A stretch of 64,000 nt of DNA from Xenorhabdus griffiniae (GCF_037265215.1 NZ_CP147737.1:3938001-4002000); one strand, 5' to 3'. Positions 51,723-61,185 are shown, numbered from the stretch's first letter. The notes: a model not told the origin generated them from the letters alone. Numbers and translations: made by a program.

Positions 51723-52871
51723 ATGACTATATGGAATACTTTTTGGTTTATTATTGTGGTGTTTATTATCTCGCTGGTTATGGCTAAATTTTCAAAGTCA
51801 ATCCAGCGTAGGAAAGTAGCAACTGTGATAGCTTGGTTGGCGGGCGGGTTTATAATTTTATCTATAATCACCATTAGTTGGCTACTGAATTCAAATGATC
51901 ATACAGGATGTAATAATAAAGAAGGAGGGTTTTACGGAAGTAATAATAAACTCTGTTTTAATGATAATGAAGTCCAAGCTATAATAAATAAAACCAATGG
52001 AGAAAACACGGAAGTTTCTAAATTCACCGTATTGGGAAAGGATAAGGCTGTTATTTACATTAAAAACGCAGGTGAATATTTAATTTCAATTAATGGTAGT
52101 GATGTCAAAGTAACTCCATATAAAAAACAAGAGCAAGAAAGCCAAAATAACGATAGTGGCTTTAACAATAAAGAAAATGTAACTAAAATTAGTTGTTATA
52201 ATAATTACATGGAAGACCCATATGATGGTTTTATATTTCCTAAGCGTAATAGTAGTCTTTATGGAGCGGAAAACCTAGTTTGCTATAAAGGTAGAGATAT
52301 AACGACATGGGTTGCAGGGCATGGAATGAAAGTTACAACGGCGATAATCCCTAACCCTAGAGAATTATTCGCCATTGTTACGATAGAAGAGGAAAATCCC
52401 CAACAATACAAACCCAAAAGCAGCATCAGAGCAATCTATATAACTAGTGATGGTATTCGGGGAAAAAGAGACATCTTTACCCAAAGATACACTCAAGACC
52501 CTAAAAAAACATTATCTAAAATGAAAATAGTTGGCTACAACTACGAAAAAGGAATTGTTTATTTTTCTGTTCCTGCTTGGGCTGTTAGTCATGCTATACA
52601 TGCTTTCACAATTCCTTTCGATAATAATTACAATTACGTAAGAGAGAAATTTATTACAGATGGTGATTTGACATTTGTAAATATGTCTAACTTATCAGGC
52701 AATCCAAAGGATGATAAATACATAGGTAGTTTAGTTGTTTCACAAAGTGAAATAATAGAGGGTGAGGGGCGCGTATACAACGAATACCTAATTTCACCAG
52801 AGGGAAAAAGGATCTGTGAATTGGATACAGATATTGAAGATTGGAAACTATACCTACCTTGTAAAAAATAG
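51723..52871 (+). CDS. Membrane protein of unknown function, 382 aa
   Basis: Two N-terminal membrane helices (TFWFIIVVFIISLVMAKF; VIAWLAGGFIILSIITISWL), then a 320-residue, mostly beta-rich domain with several Cys, expected outside the membrane. Markedly AT-rich (AAT/AAA codons) compared with the tail genes on both sides. It is not part of Mu-like tail order, so it is an accessory gene, perhaps for exclusion or lysogenic conversion. I do not recognise the family. Confidence 0.6.
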   Translation: MTIWNTFWFIIVVFIISLVMAKFSKSIQRRKVATVIAWLAGGFIILSIITISWLLNSNDHTGCNNKEGGFYGSNNKLCFNDNEVQAIINKTNGENTEVSKFTVLGKDKAVIYIKNAGEYLISINGSDVKVTPYKKQEQESQNNDSGFNNKENVTKISCYNNYMEDPYDGFIFPKRNSSLYGAENLVCYKGRDITTWVAGHGMKVTTAIIPNPRELFAIVTIEEENPQQYKPKSSIRAIYITSDGIRGKRDIFTQRYTQDPKKTLSKMKIVGYNYEKGIVYFSVPAWAVSHAIHAFTIPFDNNYNYVREKFITDGDLTFVNMSNLSGNPKDDKYIGSLVVSQSEIIEGEGRVYNEYLISPEGKRICELDTDIEDWKLYLPCKK

Positions 52872-52888
52872 CCCCTAGGGGGCTATTT
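52866..52888. terminator. Bidirectional intrinsic terminator
   Basis: AAATAGCCCC (52866-52875) and GGGGCTATTT (52879-52888) pair perfectly around TAG, with A-run and T-run on either side. It lies between the convergent membrane-protein and higA genes. Confidence 0.9.
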
Positions 52889-53249
52889 TGGTTGGCTTTA
52901 TCAAAACATCTGCGGGAATACCGAACATGCAATGTAGGTTGCGGATCATGGGTAATGTCAAGCTACGCTTACGGTTCAAAACCTCATAAACGCGGTTCGA
53001 TTTGCCGATAGCGGGTTCCAAGTCTTTAACTGTCAGACCGGATTGCTCCATTCTAAACTTGATAGCCTCAATGGGGTCTGGCGGGTCTATTGGATAATGC
53101 TCGGATTCATAAGATTCAATCAACAACACCATGACCTCCATAAAATCAAATTCAGGTGTGCCAATTTCTGGCTGATTATCAAACAGCGGCGCGATGGATT
53201 TTAATGCTGCTTGATAGTCTTGTTCAGTTCTAATGGGTTTAATATTCAT
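52875..53249 (-). CDS. higA: HigA-type antitoxin
   Basis: A 124-residue protein: PPDPIEAIKFRMEQSGLTVK and an XRE helix-turn-helix (LTVKDLEPAIGKSNRVYEVL; RSLTLPMIRNLHCMFGIPAD), the HigA family with a long N-terminal part. It neutralises HigB and represses the operon. It follows the toxin gene by 3 nt, the higBA (toxin-first) order. Confidence 0.92.
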   Translation of the reverse strand: MNIKPIRTEQDYQAALKSIAPLFDNQPEIGTPEFDFMEVMVLLIESYESEHYPIDPPDPIEAIKFRMEQSGLTVKDLEPAIGKSNRVYEVLNRKRSLTLPMIRNLHCMFGIPADVLIKPTKIAP

Positions 53250-53252
53250 TAT

Positions 53253-53555
53253 TTACTCCGGTTCTACGGTGTTAGCATCTACAGCATCATATTGTTTATG
53301 TGTACCTATAAATTTGATGTACACCCAGCCCGCAGGATAAAAGATGGAGACGATTAATCGATAATCATTTCCTTTAATGTTGAATACCACACGATTGTTT
53401 TTCAGTATGCTCGCATTGCGATATTGAGCCTTGATGTCAGCAGGCGTCTTCCATATGGCTTTTTTGGCCTCATCAAACCAAGCTCTTAGTGGTTGTTCTG
53501 CGTCGGGGTGTTTTTTCCAAAACGCTTTCAGTGATGCAACGGATATTATTTTCAT
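53253..53555 (-). CDS. higB: HigB-type mRNA interferase toxin
   Basis: A 100-residue RelE-fold protein: SVASLKAFWKKHPDAEQPLR, then KAIWKTPADIKAQYRNASIL and VVFNIKGNDYRLIVSIFYPA, ending in WVYIKFIGTHKQYD. This is the HigB type with the terminal H-x-x-Y. It cuts ribosome-bound mRNA. With higA it forms a stability or anti-phage module inserted in the tail gene block. Confidence 0.92.
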   Translation of the reverse strand: MKIISVASLKAFWKKHPDAEQPLRAWFDEAKKAIWKTPADIKAQYRNASILKNNRVVFNIKGNDYRLIVSIFYPAGWVYIKFIGTHKQYDAVDANTVEPE

Positions 53556-53566
53556 AATTTAATGAT

Positions 53567-53583
53567 AGTCCCATAATGGGACT
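53567..53583. promoter_or_regulatory. higBA operator palindrome
   Basis: AGTCCCATAATGGGACT, a 17-nt perfect palindrome with one central base, 12 bp upstream of higB. HigA-type repressors bind such sites to autoregulate. Confidence 0.75.
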
Positions 53584-53621
53584 TTCGCAAGTGACAGTAA
53601 AATTTTTTAAAGAGGGTTCAT

Positions 53622-55031
53622 ATGGCCTTTATTAACGATGCCATTTCCTCATTGCTGGGGGGTGGCAGCGATGCGTCATGGAACTGGGTTGAGCATTTGC
53701 GCCCAGCGTCATTTCGTGGTGTACCATTTGCCGTCGTTTCTGGTGAGAGTGTTTTTGGTCGGCGTCAGGCCGTGCATGAATACCCCTACCGCGATACAGC
53801 ATGGATTGAAGATCTAGGTCGGGCAACCCGCCGAATTACACTGAGAGGTTTTATTATTCAGGATAGCGTGATCTATAACGCACCGGATGTCATTACCCAA
53901 CGTAAAAATCTGGTCGCGGCCTGTGAGACGGGTTCAACAGGCACGTTGGTACATCCGACGCTGGGCGAACTGACGGTCAGTGTGACGGAGAGCGGGTTAC
54001 GCATGACGGAGAGCGTGGAATCAGGGCGGGTATTTGAGTTCACGTTGACGGTAATTGAATCCGGCCTGAAAGTTTTCGCGGTCACCAATAGCTCTAAATC
54101 CGCGACCGCGGTCGGTCAGAACTGGCTACGAACGCACACCACGATGTTAGCAAAATACATCTCAATGGTGCGGGGTGAAATTCGCTCCGTGGTGCAGGGA
54201 ATACGAATTATTAGACAGACTGCGGATCAATGGATAGGTATGGTCACCCGTTCGGTGAATGAGGTCACAAACCTGAGTGATATGCTGAAAACCACGTTCG
54301 GCAGTGAACGTTACGGACGCTATCAGCGTGGGAAAATTGGTGGCACGGTCTCAGGAGCAACGGGTATCCGGTCACAGGATGATAAACCGCATAATGACGC
54401 TGAGGTAGTAAAAAAAACCACAGCCAATGTGGTGATGGGGCGCAAGACCATTTCCGATAATATTGAGAAATTGACGACCGCATCGACTGTAGAGGCATTC
54501 AGCGAGGCGGCAGGCAATGTCGTGATGGCAATTATCCATTCGGCGGGCAGCATCGATGAGAAAGTGGCGATTTTTGAAAATCTGTCCGCATTTCAAAATA
54601 CTCGTTACCAGAACGGTGCAGTTGATCGGCACGTTACCGAAATGACGGTTTTATTGTTGGTAGTGTTGTCCGCGGGCGCAATGGCACAGGTCGCCAGTGA
54701 ATTTACCCCGGCAAATAATCAGGAGGCGCATGATTTGCTGACGCGTGTGTGTCAGGCGCTGGATACCGCGCTGGTAATGGCCGGTGATTTGGGGGTAGAC
54801 GAAATTTACGATTCTCTGCTGTCATTGCGGGATGAGTTTATCACCAGTGCCACACTGAAAGGCGCAGAGGCCGGCCGGTTAGCTCAATTCGAATTACCCA
54901 CTACATTACCTGCACTGAATGTGGCCAACCGGATTTATCAGGATGCCGCTCGCAGTGATGAACTGGTTCAGGCTGCCAATCCTCGTCATCCGGCATTTAT
55001 GCCAACGCGATTCAGGGCATTGAGACAATGA
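53622..55031 (+). CDS. DNA circularisation/tail protein (Mu gpN-like)
   Basis: A 469-residue protein: LRPASFRGVPFAVVSGESVF and GRRQAVHEYPYRDTAWIEDL are the DNA-circulation N-terminal domain signature, found in Mu gpN baseplate-hub associated proteins. It normally follows the tape measure directly; here an accessory island separates them. Confidence 0.9.
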   Translation: MAFINDAISSLLGGGSDASWNWVEHLRPASFRGVPFAVVSGESVFGRRQAVHEYPYRDTAWIEDLGRATRRITLRGFIIQDSVIYNAPDVITQRKNLVAACETGSTGTLVHPTLGELTVSVTESGLRMTESVESGRVFEFTLTVIESGLKVFAVTNSSKSATAVGQNWLRTHTTMLAKYISMVRGEIRSVVQGIRIIRQTADQWIGMVTRSVNEVTNLSDMLKTTFGSERYGRYQRGKIGGTVSGATGIRSQDDKPHNDAEVVKKTTANVVMGRKTISDNIEKLTTASTVEAFSEAAGNVVMAIIHSAGSIDEKVAIFENLSAFQNTRYQNGAVDRHVTEMTVLLLVVLSAGAMAQVASEFTPANNQEAHDLLTRVCQALDTALVMAGDLGVDEIYDSLLSLRDEFITSATLKGAEAGRLAQFELPTTLPALNVANRIYQDAARSDELVQAANPRHPAFMPTRFRALRQ

Positions 55032-56134
55032 AAAAATCAGATGAATTGTCACTGGTGATAAACGGCAAACGTATTTATGGCTGGGACAGTGTGCGTGTGA
55101 CGCGAGGTATTGAACGGTTGCCGTCCGATTTTGAACTGATGTTGATGGACTATTATCCGGGTAGCAGTGAAAAACAACTGGTCGAGGCTGGACAATCCTG
55201 TCAGGTATTGCTAGGCGATGACCCTGTGATTACGGGGTATATCGATATCTGGAACGCGTCCATAAACAAAAATAGTCATCAAATACGGGTGACCGGTCGC
55301 AGTAAATGTCAGGATTTGGTCGATTGCTCAGCCAAATGGCCGCAAAACGTCATTACCTCAGCGACGGCGCTACAAATCGCCCAGAAACTGGCGAAATGGT
55401 ACGGCATTGAGGTGACCTCCGACGTGACTGATATGAAATCCGTGCCGCAATTTACCCTGAATTGGGGGGAGTCCTCGCAGGAAATCATTGATCGCATCAC
55501 ACGCTGGTCAGCTCTGCTCTATTACGACACGCCGGACGGTAATTTATTTTTGACTCGTGTCAGTGACAAATTGGCGGCCAGTGGTGTGGCACAGGGGAAA
55601 AATATCGAGCTGGCCGATTACCAATCCTCCATGAATGAACGATTCTCAGAGTACAGCGGCCTGTCAATGAATGTCAGCGGACTGAGTGAATTATCAGCCG
55701 GAAGAGGTTACGACGTGGTGACCATTGCCACGGCGAAAGATCCGGAAGCCGAAAAAATGCGTTATCGCAATTACGTCACCATTATCGAAAGCACACTGCA
55801 TACATGGGGAAAGGAGCAGGACTCGATTAATTGGGAAATGAACCGCCGCTACGGGCGCTCTAAGGTCCTCAAAGTGCTGGTTGACAGTTGGCGGGATGTT
55901 GGCGGAACGTTGTGGACACCCAACACCCTGATACCGATACATTTACCCGTGTTTGGGCTGGAATCTGAACAGTGGCTGTTATCTGAAGTGTCGTATGTTC
56001 GTAATAAAGACGACGGCACGCGGGCAGAACTCACATTAATGCCCCCTGCGGCATTTACCGTACAACCGTATGAGTTCTATAGCGCCATTATGGAAACTCG
56101 AAACGGAGGATATAACCCAAATGGAAATCACTAA
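55028..56134 (+). CDS. Baseplate hub protein (Mu gpP/gp44-like)
   Basis: A 368-residue protein: ELSLVINGKRIYGWDSVRVT, SSEKQLVEAGQSCQVLLGDD and GYIDIW, the gpP/gp44 (gp27-like) pattern with later SVPQFTLNWGESSQEIIDRI. It overlaps gpN by 4 nt and the spike gene by 14 nt. Confidence 0.92.
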   Translation: MKKSDELSLVINGKRIYGWDSVRVTRGIERLPSDFELMLMDYYPGSSEKQLVEAGQSCQVLLGDDPVITGYIDIWNASINKNSHQIRVTGRSKCQDLVDCSAKWPQNVITSATALQIAQKLAKWYGIEVTSDVTDMKSVPQFTLNWGESSQEIIDRITRWSALLYYDTPDGNLFLTRVSDKLAASGVAQGKNIELADYQSSMNERFSEYSGLSMNVSGLSELSAGRGYDVVTIATAKDPEAEKMRYRNYVTIIESTLHTWGKEQDSINWEMNRRYGRSKVLKVLVDSWRDVGGTLWTPNTLIPIHLPVFGLESEQWLLSEVSYVRNKDDGTRAELTLMPPAAFTVQPYEFYSAIMETRNGGYNPNGNH

Positions 56135-56705
56135 AAATTTATATCGACGGGCCATGATGATGCTCGGTTTAGGCAGGGTAACGACGTGTAACGATACAGG
56201 CGTTATCCAGCAGGTACAGTATCAGACTGCGATGGAGGTTCGGGATAATACCAAACGCGTCGCCGAGTTTGGATTCTCGTCAGGATTGCCCGCCAATACT
56301 GATGTGGTGCTGGCGTTCCTAGGGGGAGATCGCTCCAATGCCGTGGTGATTGGCAGTAATCATCAACACTATCGGCACAGGGGATTAAATCCCGGTGAAG
56401 TCGTGGTTTATAACCAGTGGGGTTTGCATATCCTGCTGACTGAATCGGGGATTACGGTGGAGGCTCAGGGACAGCCTGTTACAGTCAATAATGCCGCTCA
56501 GGTAACGGTTAATGCCTCAACGGAGGTTTTGCTGAATACACCCGTGTTACGAGTTTCTGGTGATATTATTGATAACTGTAACAGCAACAAAACCACGATG
56601 AAACAGCTACGGGATTCATATAACAGACATACCCATCCGGTTTCCGGTGTGAAATCAGGCGGTTCTACCGTGACCAGCCAGGTTACAGGAGAGACTGTCA
56701 AATGA
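56121..56705 (+). CDS. Baseplate assembly/spike protein V (Mu gp45-like)
   Basis: A 194-residue protein from ATG 56121. MEITKNLYRRAMMMLGLGRV opening, an OB-like core (EFGFSSGLPANTDVVLAFLG; RSNAVVIGSNHQHYRHRGL), and a beta-helical end with DSYNRHTHPVSGVKSGGSTV. It is the membrane-piercing spike. Confidence 0.92.
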   Translation: MEITKNLYRRAMMMLGLGRVTTCNDTGVIQQVQYQTAMEVRDNTKRVAEFGFSSGLPANTDVVLAFLGGDRSNAVVIGSNHQHYRHRGLNPGEVVVYNQWGLHILLTESGITVEAQGQPVTVNNAAQVTVNASTEVLLNTPVLRVSGDIIDNCNSNKTTMKQLRDSYNRHTHPVSGVKSGGSTVTSQVTGETVK

Positions 56706-57148
56706 GTGACATAACATCATGGTGGGATGTGAAAAATATCCATGCTGACTGGTCGATTGGGCGCGGGGATTTGATGACCGGAAACGACCTGCAAACCGCC
56801 ATTATTATCAGTTTATTTACGGACCGACAGGCGCGGGCGGATGATGAAATTGACGGCACAGATCGGCGTGGTTGGTGGGGTGATAGTGAGTCCGATTATC
56901 AGATAGGGTCACGGTTGTGGCTGCTCCATCGGCAAAAATTAACCACTGCTGTAGCGTTGGCCGCCGAGGACTATGCACGGGAGGCGCTGCAATGGATGCT
57001 GGACGATGGTGTCGCAGCCTCTATTGATATCCGTACCCAGATTGTCTGGCCAAACCGGTTAAACATGATTATTCGTTATCAGCGTCCGGGGCGGGATAAC
57101 GAGGATTTGCGTTTTTTTTGGGTCTGGGAGCGAGAAAATGCCGTTTAA
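56702..57148 (+). CDS. Baseplate protein GP46-like
   Basis: A 148-residue protein: DLQTAIIISLFTDRQARADD, GWWGDSESDYQIGSRLWLLH and EDYAREALQWMLDDGVAASI are the GP46 family pattern (wedge, gp25-like). It overlaps both neighbours. Confidence 0.92.
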   Translation: MSDITSWWDVKNIHADWSIGRGDLMTGNDLQTAIIISLFTDRQARADDEIDGTDRRGWWGDSESDYQIGSRLWLLHRQKLTTAVALAAEDYAREALQWMLDDGVAASIDIRTQIVWPNRLNMIIRYQRPGRDNEDLRFFWVWERENAV

Positions 57149-58277
57149 ACGAAAAACCCTCACCGAACTACGGGCACAGAACCGCAGTTATTTGCAGTCA
57201 GAATTGCAGGAGGCCGGACCGTTATTGCGTTTTTCCAATATGGGCGTACTGGCTGATATGGATGCGGGGATGGCTCATTTGCATTACGGCTATCTGGATT
57301 ATATCGCCAAACAAACTACGCCGTTTACGTCCACGGATGAATGGCTGGCAGGCTGGGCGGCATTAAAAAAAATTTTCCGCAAACCGGCGATGGCAGCCGC
57401 GTGTGAACAGTATCAGTTCACGGGCGTAGCAGGCACCATTATTCCTGCTGGTACGATATTGAATCGAGGTGATGGTTACCAGTATAAAACACTCATTGAA
57501 ACACGCATTGATGCCAGCGGACACGGCAATACCCGCCTGATTGCATTATTACCTGCGAGTACAGACGATGACGCCGGAGGCGGTGCAGCAGGCAATGCAC
57601 CAGCTGGTACGGTATTAACATTGGATCAGAGTATTGCCGGTGTGGATGTGGAGGGGCGGGCAATTGTCGCAATAACCGGTGGGACTGATATTGAGCGTGA
57701 ATCAGATTTTCGCTCCCGTATGCTCCTTGCCTATCAGGGTTCACCGCAGGGCGGTTCTGATGACGATTATAAACAGTGGGCGCTGGCTGTATCAGGAATT
57801 ACCCGTGCATGGGTCAGACCCAGAGCGGCGGGCGCTGGGACGGTCGGTATTTACATTATGTGCGACAACAACGGACAGGGTGGTTTTCCCATCGGGACGG
57901 ATGGGGTTTCATCTCACGAGTCATACGCTGTTCATGCCACAGGGGATCAGTTGCGTGTCGCTGATTACATCTATCGGTTACGGCCAACTACCGCATTAGT
58001 TTGGGCGTTATCACCAATAAAACGCACCATCAATTTTACCATTAATGGTATTGCGCATGTTGGAACGGACGTAACGGGTAAAATTGCGGCGGCAATTGAT
58101 AATGTGCTGTTTGAACATGGCAATCCTGATGGAACAGGACGGATATTCATATCCGATTTGCAATACGCCATTGCGGATGTGCCAGGAACAGCAGGTTTTG
58201 TCATCACATCACCAGCAACCAATATTGAATTATCAGTAGGGCATTTGCCGATTAGAGGTGAGGTGCGATACACGTGA
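57138..58277 (+). CDS. Baseplate protein J / gp47-like
   Basis: A 379-residue protein from ATG 57138. RNRSYLQSELQEAGPLLRFS, EWLAGWAALKKIFRKPAMAA and a core with GGTDIERESDFRSRMLLAYQ, PQGGSDDDYKQWALAVSGIT. It is the wedge protein of contractile baseplates. Confidence 0.94.
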   Translation: MPFKRKTLTELRAQNRSYLQSELQEAGPLLRFSNMGVLADMDAGMAHLHYGYLDYIAKQTTPFTSTDEWLAGWAALKKIFRKPAMAAACEQYQFTGVAGTIIPAGTILNRGDGYQYKTLIETRIDASGHGNTRLIALLPASTDDDAGGGAAGNAPAGTVLTLDQSIAGVDVEGRAIVAITGGTDIERESDFRSRMLLAYQGSPQGGSDDDYKQWALAVSGITRAWVRPRAAGAGTVGIYIMCDNNGQGGFPIGTDGVSSHESYAVHATGDQLRVADYIYRLRPTTALVWALSPIKRTINFTINGIAHVGTDVTGKIAAAIDNVLFEHGNPDGTGRIFISDLQYAIADVPGTAGFVITSPATNIELSVGHLPIRGEVRYT

Positions 58278-58870
58278 AACAATACAGTGTGAATAATTAT
58301 ACCGTTGCGCTGAATGGGTTATTACCAACAGGCATGGCATGGACGCGTCAGCCAAAATCGATAATGCGTGTGGTTATTCGGGCTATGGCGCGTAGTTATC
58401 AGCGGAGTGATCAGGACAGCCATTTGTTGTTAGAGGGCAGTTTCCCTGCGACGGCGACCATTATGTTACCAGAATGGGAAAAATCTCTGGGGCTGCCTGA
58501 TGACTGCGCGATTGGGGAAATTGACAGTATTTCATTGCGGCAAAAATCCGTTGTTTCTAAATTGCTGCGAACGGGCGGCCAGTCGAATGAGTATTTTATT
58601 GGTTTAGCGGCTGAGCTGGGATTTAAAATAACGATCACCGAATTTAGGCAGGCGCGCGCGGGCATGTCCGCATGTGGGGCGGCGATTAATGGCGATGACT
58701 GGCCGTTTGTCTGGCGTATTAATGCGCCGACAACAACGATTAATTACGCCGTTGCAGGTGGGAGTTATTGCGGTGACCCATTGCGTTCGTGGGGAAATAA
58801 AAAACTCGAATGCCAATTCCGAAAAATTAGTCCATCTCATACCATTCTACAATTTGGTTATAACCATTAA
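58274..58870 (+). CDS. Baseplate/tail protein gp48-like (YmfQ, DUF2313)
   Basis: A 198-residue protein (GTG start, 4-nt overlap). VNNYTVALNGLLPTGMAWTR, EGSFPATATIMLPEWEKSLG and RTGGQSNEYFIGLAAELGFK define the DUF2313/YmfQ family. It joins the fibre to the baseplate. Confidence 0.93.
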   Translation: MKQYSVNNYTVALNGLLPTGMAWTRQPKSIMRVVIRAMARSYQRSDQDSHLLLEGSFPATATIMLPEWEKSLGLPDDCAIGEIDSISLRQKSVVSKLLRTGGQSNEYFIGLAAELGFKITITEFRQARAGMSACGAAINGDDWPFVWRINAPTTTINYAVAGGSYCGDPLRSWGNKKLECQFRKISPSHTILQFGYNH

Positions 58871-58919
58871 TTAATAATCAATTCAATTTATTATCACCTT
58901 AACTGAGTGAGGATTTTCT

Positions 58920-59666
58920 ATGCAAAAAATAGGTGACGTGACAAACACCGCTGACAGCAATGGTGAATTCACGAATGGGAACGTGGCTGCAGGTGTGCCA
59001 CCGACGTTGTTAGAGGCGCAGTGGTTTAATAGCGTCCAGCGAGAAATCATTAATGCATTGGCAGCGGCTGGAATACAACCAAATAAAAATAATGATGCGC
59101 AATTATCTGAGGCAATTAGGAAATTAATTTCCAGTGGAGCGCTCGAAAAATCCCGTAACGGCGCAGATATCCCCAACAAATCTGAGTTTGTGAAAAACCT
59201 CGGTTTAACGGCAGGCTCGGCATTACCGGTTGGAGTCCCCATTCCATGGCCATTAGAAACCCCGCCTGCTGGGTGGATGAAATGTAATGGTGCGACGTTT
59301 ACCGCTGCTCAATATCCCGAACTGGCGCGTGTATACCCCTCACTGAGATTACCGGATTTGCGTGGGGAATTTATTCGTGGGTGGGATGACGGACGCGGGA
59401 TAGATGACGGACGCGAACTACTGAGCTGGCAGGATGATAGTTTTCGCGCACATGATCATGGAATCACCGCGTTTGATGCCTGGAATCCCACGGTGTTGAC
59501 ACCCAATGACAGATTAGGGGACGCACTACTGTCAACCGACAACGCAATTGGACGTGGAGGTGATCAAAATGGAACCGTCAACAACAGATATCAAACTAGG
59601 AATGGGGGTGGAAATGAAACTCGTCCCCGTAACATTGCATTTAACTACATTGTGAGGGCTGTATAA
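58920..59666 (+). CDS. Tail fibre protein, currently expressed version
   Basis: A 248-residue protein. Residues 1-92 are the constant head (QKIGDVTNTADSNGEFTNGN; GVPPTLLEAQWFNSVQREII). A gix-like crossover lies at codons 92-96, and the variable end is a tail-collar domain (PAGWMKCNGATFTAAQYPEL; LPDLRGEFIRGWDDGRGIDD; NIAFNYIVRAV). The variable end would be exchanged for the reversed fibre at 60287-61177 by inversion. Confidence 0.92.
   Translation: MQKIGDVTNTADSNGEFTNGNVAAGVPPTLLEAQWFNSVQREIINALAAAGIQPNKNNDAQLSEAIRKLISSGALEKSRNGADIPNKSEFVKNLGLTAGSALPVGVPIPWPLETPPAGWMKCNGATFTAAQYPELARVYPSLRLPDLRGEFIRGWDDGRGIDDGRELLSWQDDSFRAHDHGITAFDAWNPTVLTPNDRLGDALLSTDNAIGRGGDQNGTVNNRYQTRNGGGNETRPRNIAFNYIVRAV
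59188..59213. other. gix-like recombination site, left (inside fibre gene)
   Basis: AAACCTCGGTTT at 59195-59206 is, on the other strand, AAACCGAGGTTT, the core I know from the Mu Gin sites (gix). Flanking bases continue the 26-bp imperfect dyad. It is in inverted orientation to 61160-61185. Confidence 0.75.
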
Positions 59667-60259
59667 TGACGGCAAAATTAGACAAAAATCATATCGCCAC
59701 TGTCGCAGGTAATATTACTGTTTATAATTATCACAGCGAAACGCGAGAATATAGTTCTGCATCTGTGGAGTTTTTACTCGTCGGTCTGGGGATTCCGGCT
59801 CACTCGTGTATTGATGCGCCGGGTGACCACAAACAGGGTTATGCCATTTGCCGAACGGCAGATTTGTCCGCGTGGGAGTACGTCGCAGATCACCGCGGCG
59901 AAACTGTTTACAGTATTGAAACAGGTGCCGCACAGGTGATTACAGCGCTCGGTGATTATCCGTCGAAAACAGCGCCGGAGGCACCCACAACACCATTTGA
60001 CAAATGGAATGGCAAATGGTGGGTAACAGATATTCAGGCACAACGCCAGCATGAACAGCAACAGGCGGAATCCCGGAAACGGCACCTAATGACGCAGGCG
60101 GCAAATGCCATTGCCCCGCTGCAATACGCTGTCGATCTCCAGATGGCGACAGATACGGAACAGAGCAAACTGACAGAATGGAAACGGTACTGCGTTTTAT
60201 TAAACCGCGTAGATTGTTCGACAGCACCAAACATTGACTGGCCTAAAGCGCCGGAGTAG
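59666..60259 (+). CDS. Tail fibre assembly chaperone (Tfa family)
   Basis: A 197-residue protein: ITVYNYHSETREYSSASVEF start and an end with FDKWNGKWWVTDIQAQRQHE and a helix, the caudoviral Tfa pattern. One-base overlap with the fibre gene. It serves the fibre now in expression; the reversed fibre has no chaperone of its own in the segment. Confidence 0.9.
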   Translation: MTAKLDKNHIATVAGNITVYNYHSETREYSSASVEFLLVGLGIPAHSCIDAPGDHKQGYAICRTADLSAWEYVADHRGETVYSIETGAAQVITALGDYPSKTAPEAPTTPFDKWNGKWWVTDIQAQRQHEQQQAESRKRHLMTQAANAIAPLQYAVDLQMATDTEQSKLTEWKRYCVLLNRVDCSTAPNIDWPKAPE

Positions 60260-60286
60260 CAATTAGGGGCTGCGTGCCCCTAAACA

Positions 60287-61177
60287 CTATTTTGATTCAG
60301 CTAATTTCCGTTGCTGTTGATTCCAAATAGAATTTTCCGGCATTTGTACACGAACGGAAATAAATCTACCACTGGGAATATCAATTGGGTCGCCGTCGGC
60401 ATAGCCCTCACGTACATTTCTGGCGAATGCGGGGGCATCTGCATGTTCACGGTGATAGGTCATCAATTTGATTGAACCGTCGGGTAACACGCGGTAATCG
60501 ACCCAAATCAACGGTAATTTATTTTTGCACAGCGGTATCTCAACCCCACCATCGACTCCGCCCCATGCGGCATCGGCATTGAATCCCAGCACGTTTTTGA
60601 TGAGATAAATACCCTCGGACAAACGCTCCACGATAGCACCTTCAGACTCGTTATTGGTTTCAAATTTACCCTCACGCCAAATTTTGATAATGGGCGAGGC
60701 TAATTTCAGGTAACCATCCCCGGTTATCCAGCAATTAGCGCCTAAAACGATGGCGGTTCCTTTGCCTTCCGGAAAGCGCACATCATGCCATTGGGAATTA
60801 TTCCAAGTGTACGCTATGTGGGGACCGCCTTTTGTTGATTTCAATGCAATAGCTGCATTTCCCGACTGACAGTACACTTCGTTCGTCACAGTTAGACGAT
60901 TATCTACTATTAACTCGCTCTGAATACTTTGTTGATTACCGTTAATCAGATCAGTTCGAATTACCTGGTCCATGAAATTTAGGTTGCTCACAAACACCGA
61001 TTTATCGGTAATGTCCGCACCGTTAGCGTATTTGTTTAACGCGTTATATGCCCTATTAACAGTATCTTTTAACCCTATGTTATCAATAAATTTTGTTTTA
61101 TCCTCAATATCTGCCCCATTCGCTTTTTTGGATAAGGCATTTTCCGCCAGTCGCTGGGTTCCCGCTAAACCGAGGTT
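60287..61177 (-). pseudogene. Silent, headless alternative tail fibre (reversed)
   Basis: A 296-codon open frame without a usable start: a TAA lies directly before the crossover codon AAC at 61177. After the gix core it reads LAGTQRLAENALSKKANGAD, and a similar NGADI(T/E)DK(S/T) unit occurs twice, as in the constant head of the expressed fibre (NGADIPNKSEFVKNLGL). The C-terminal receptor part (residues 140-296) differs wholly from the expressed one. A promoterless reserve cassette, to be activated by inversion, not a decayed gene. Confidence 0.82.
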
Positions 61178-61185
61178 TTATGAAA
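61160..61185. other. gix-like recombination site, right
   Basis: AAACCGAGGTTT at 61167-61178, preceded by CCCGCT and followed by TATGAAA, in inverted orientation to the site at 59188-59213. Confidence 0.75.

Larger units (their letters stand above)
59195..61178. other. Invertible tail-fibre segment (G-segment-like)
   Basis: A 1.98-kb segment bounded by inverted gix-like cores. It holds the variable end of the expressed fibre, its assembly gene, and the reversed headless fibre. Inversion joins codons AAC CTC GGT TTA identically in both orientations, so the alternative fibre would be in frame at about 388 residues. No invertase gene is present between 61178 and attR. Confidence 0.75.

Noticed and set aside
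60287..60997. Reversed fibre gene read as an independent gene starting at ATG 60961 or 60997
   Set aside because: The open frame and the fibre-type repeats continue upstream to the gix core and stop one codon beyond it, so the frame is a headless cassette, not a gene with its own start.
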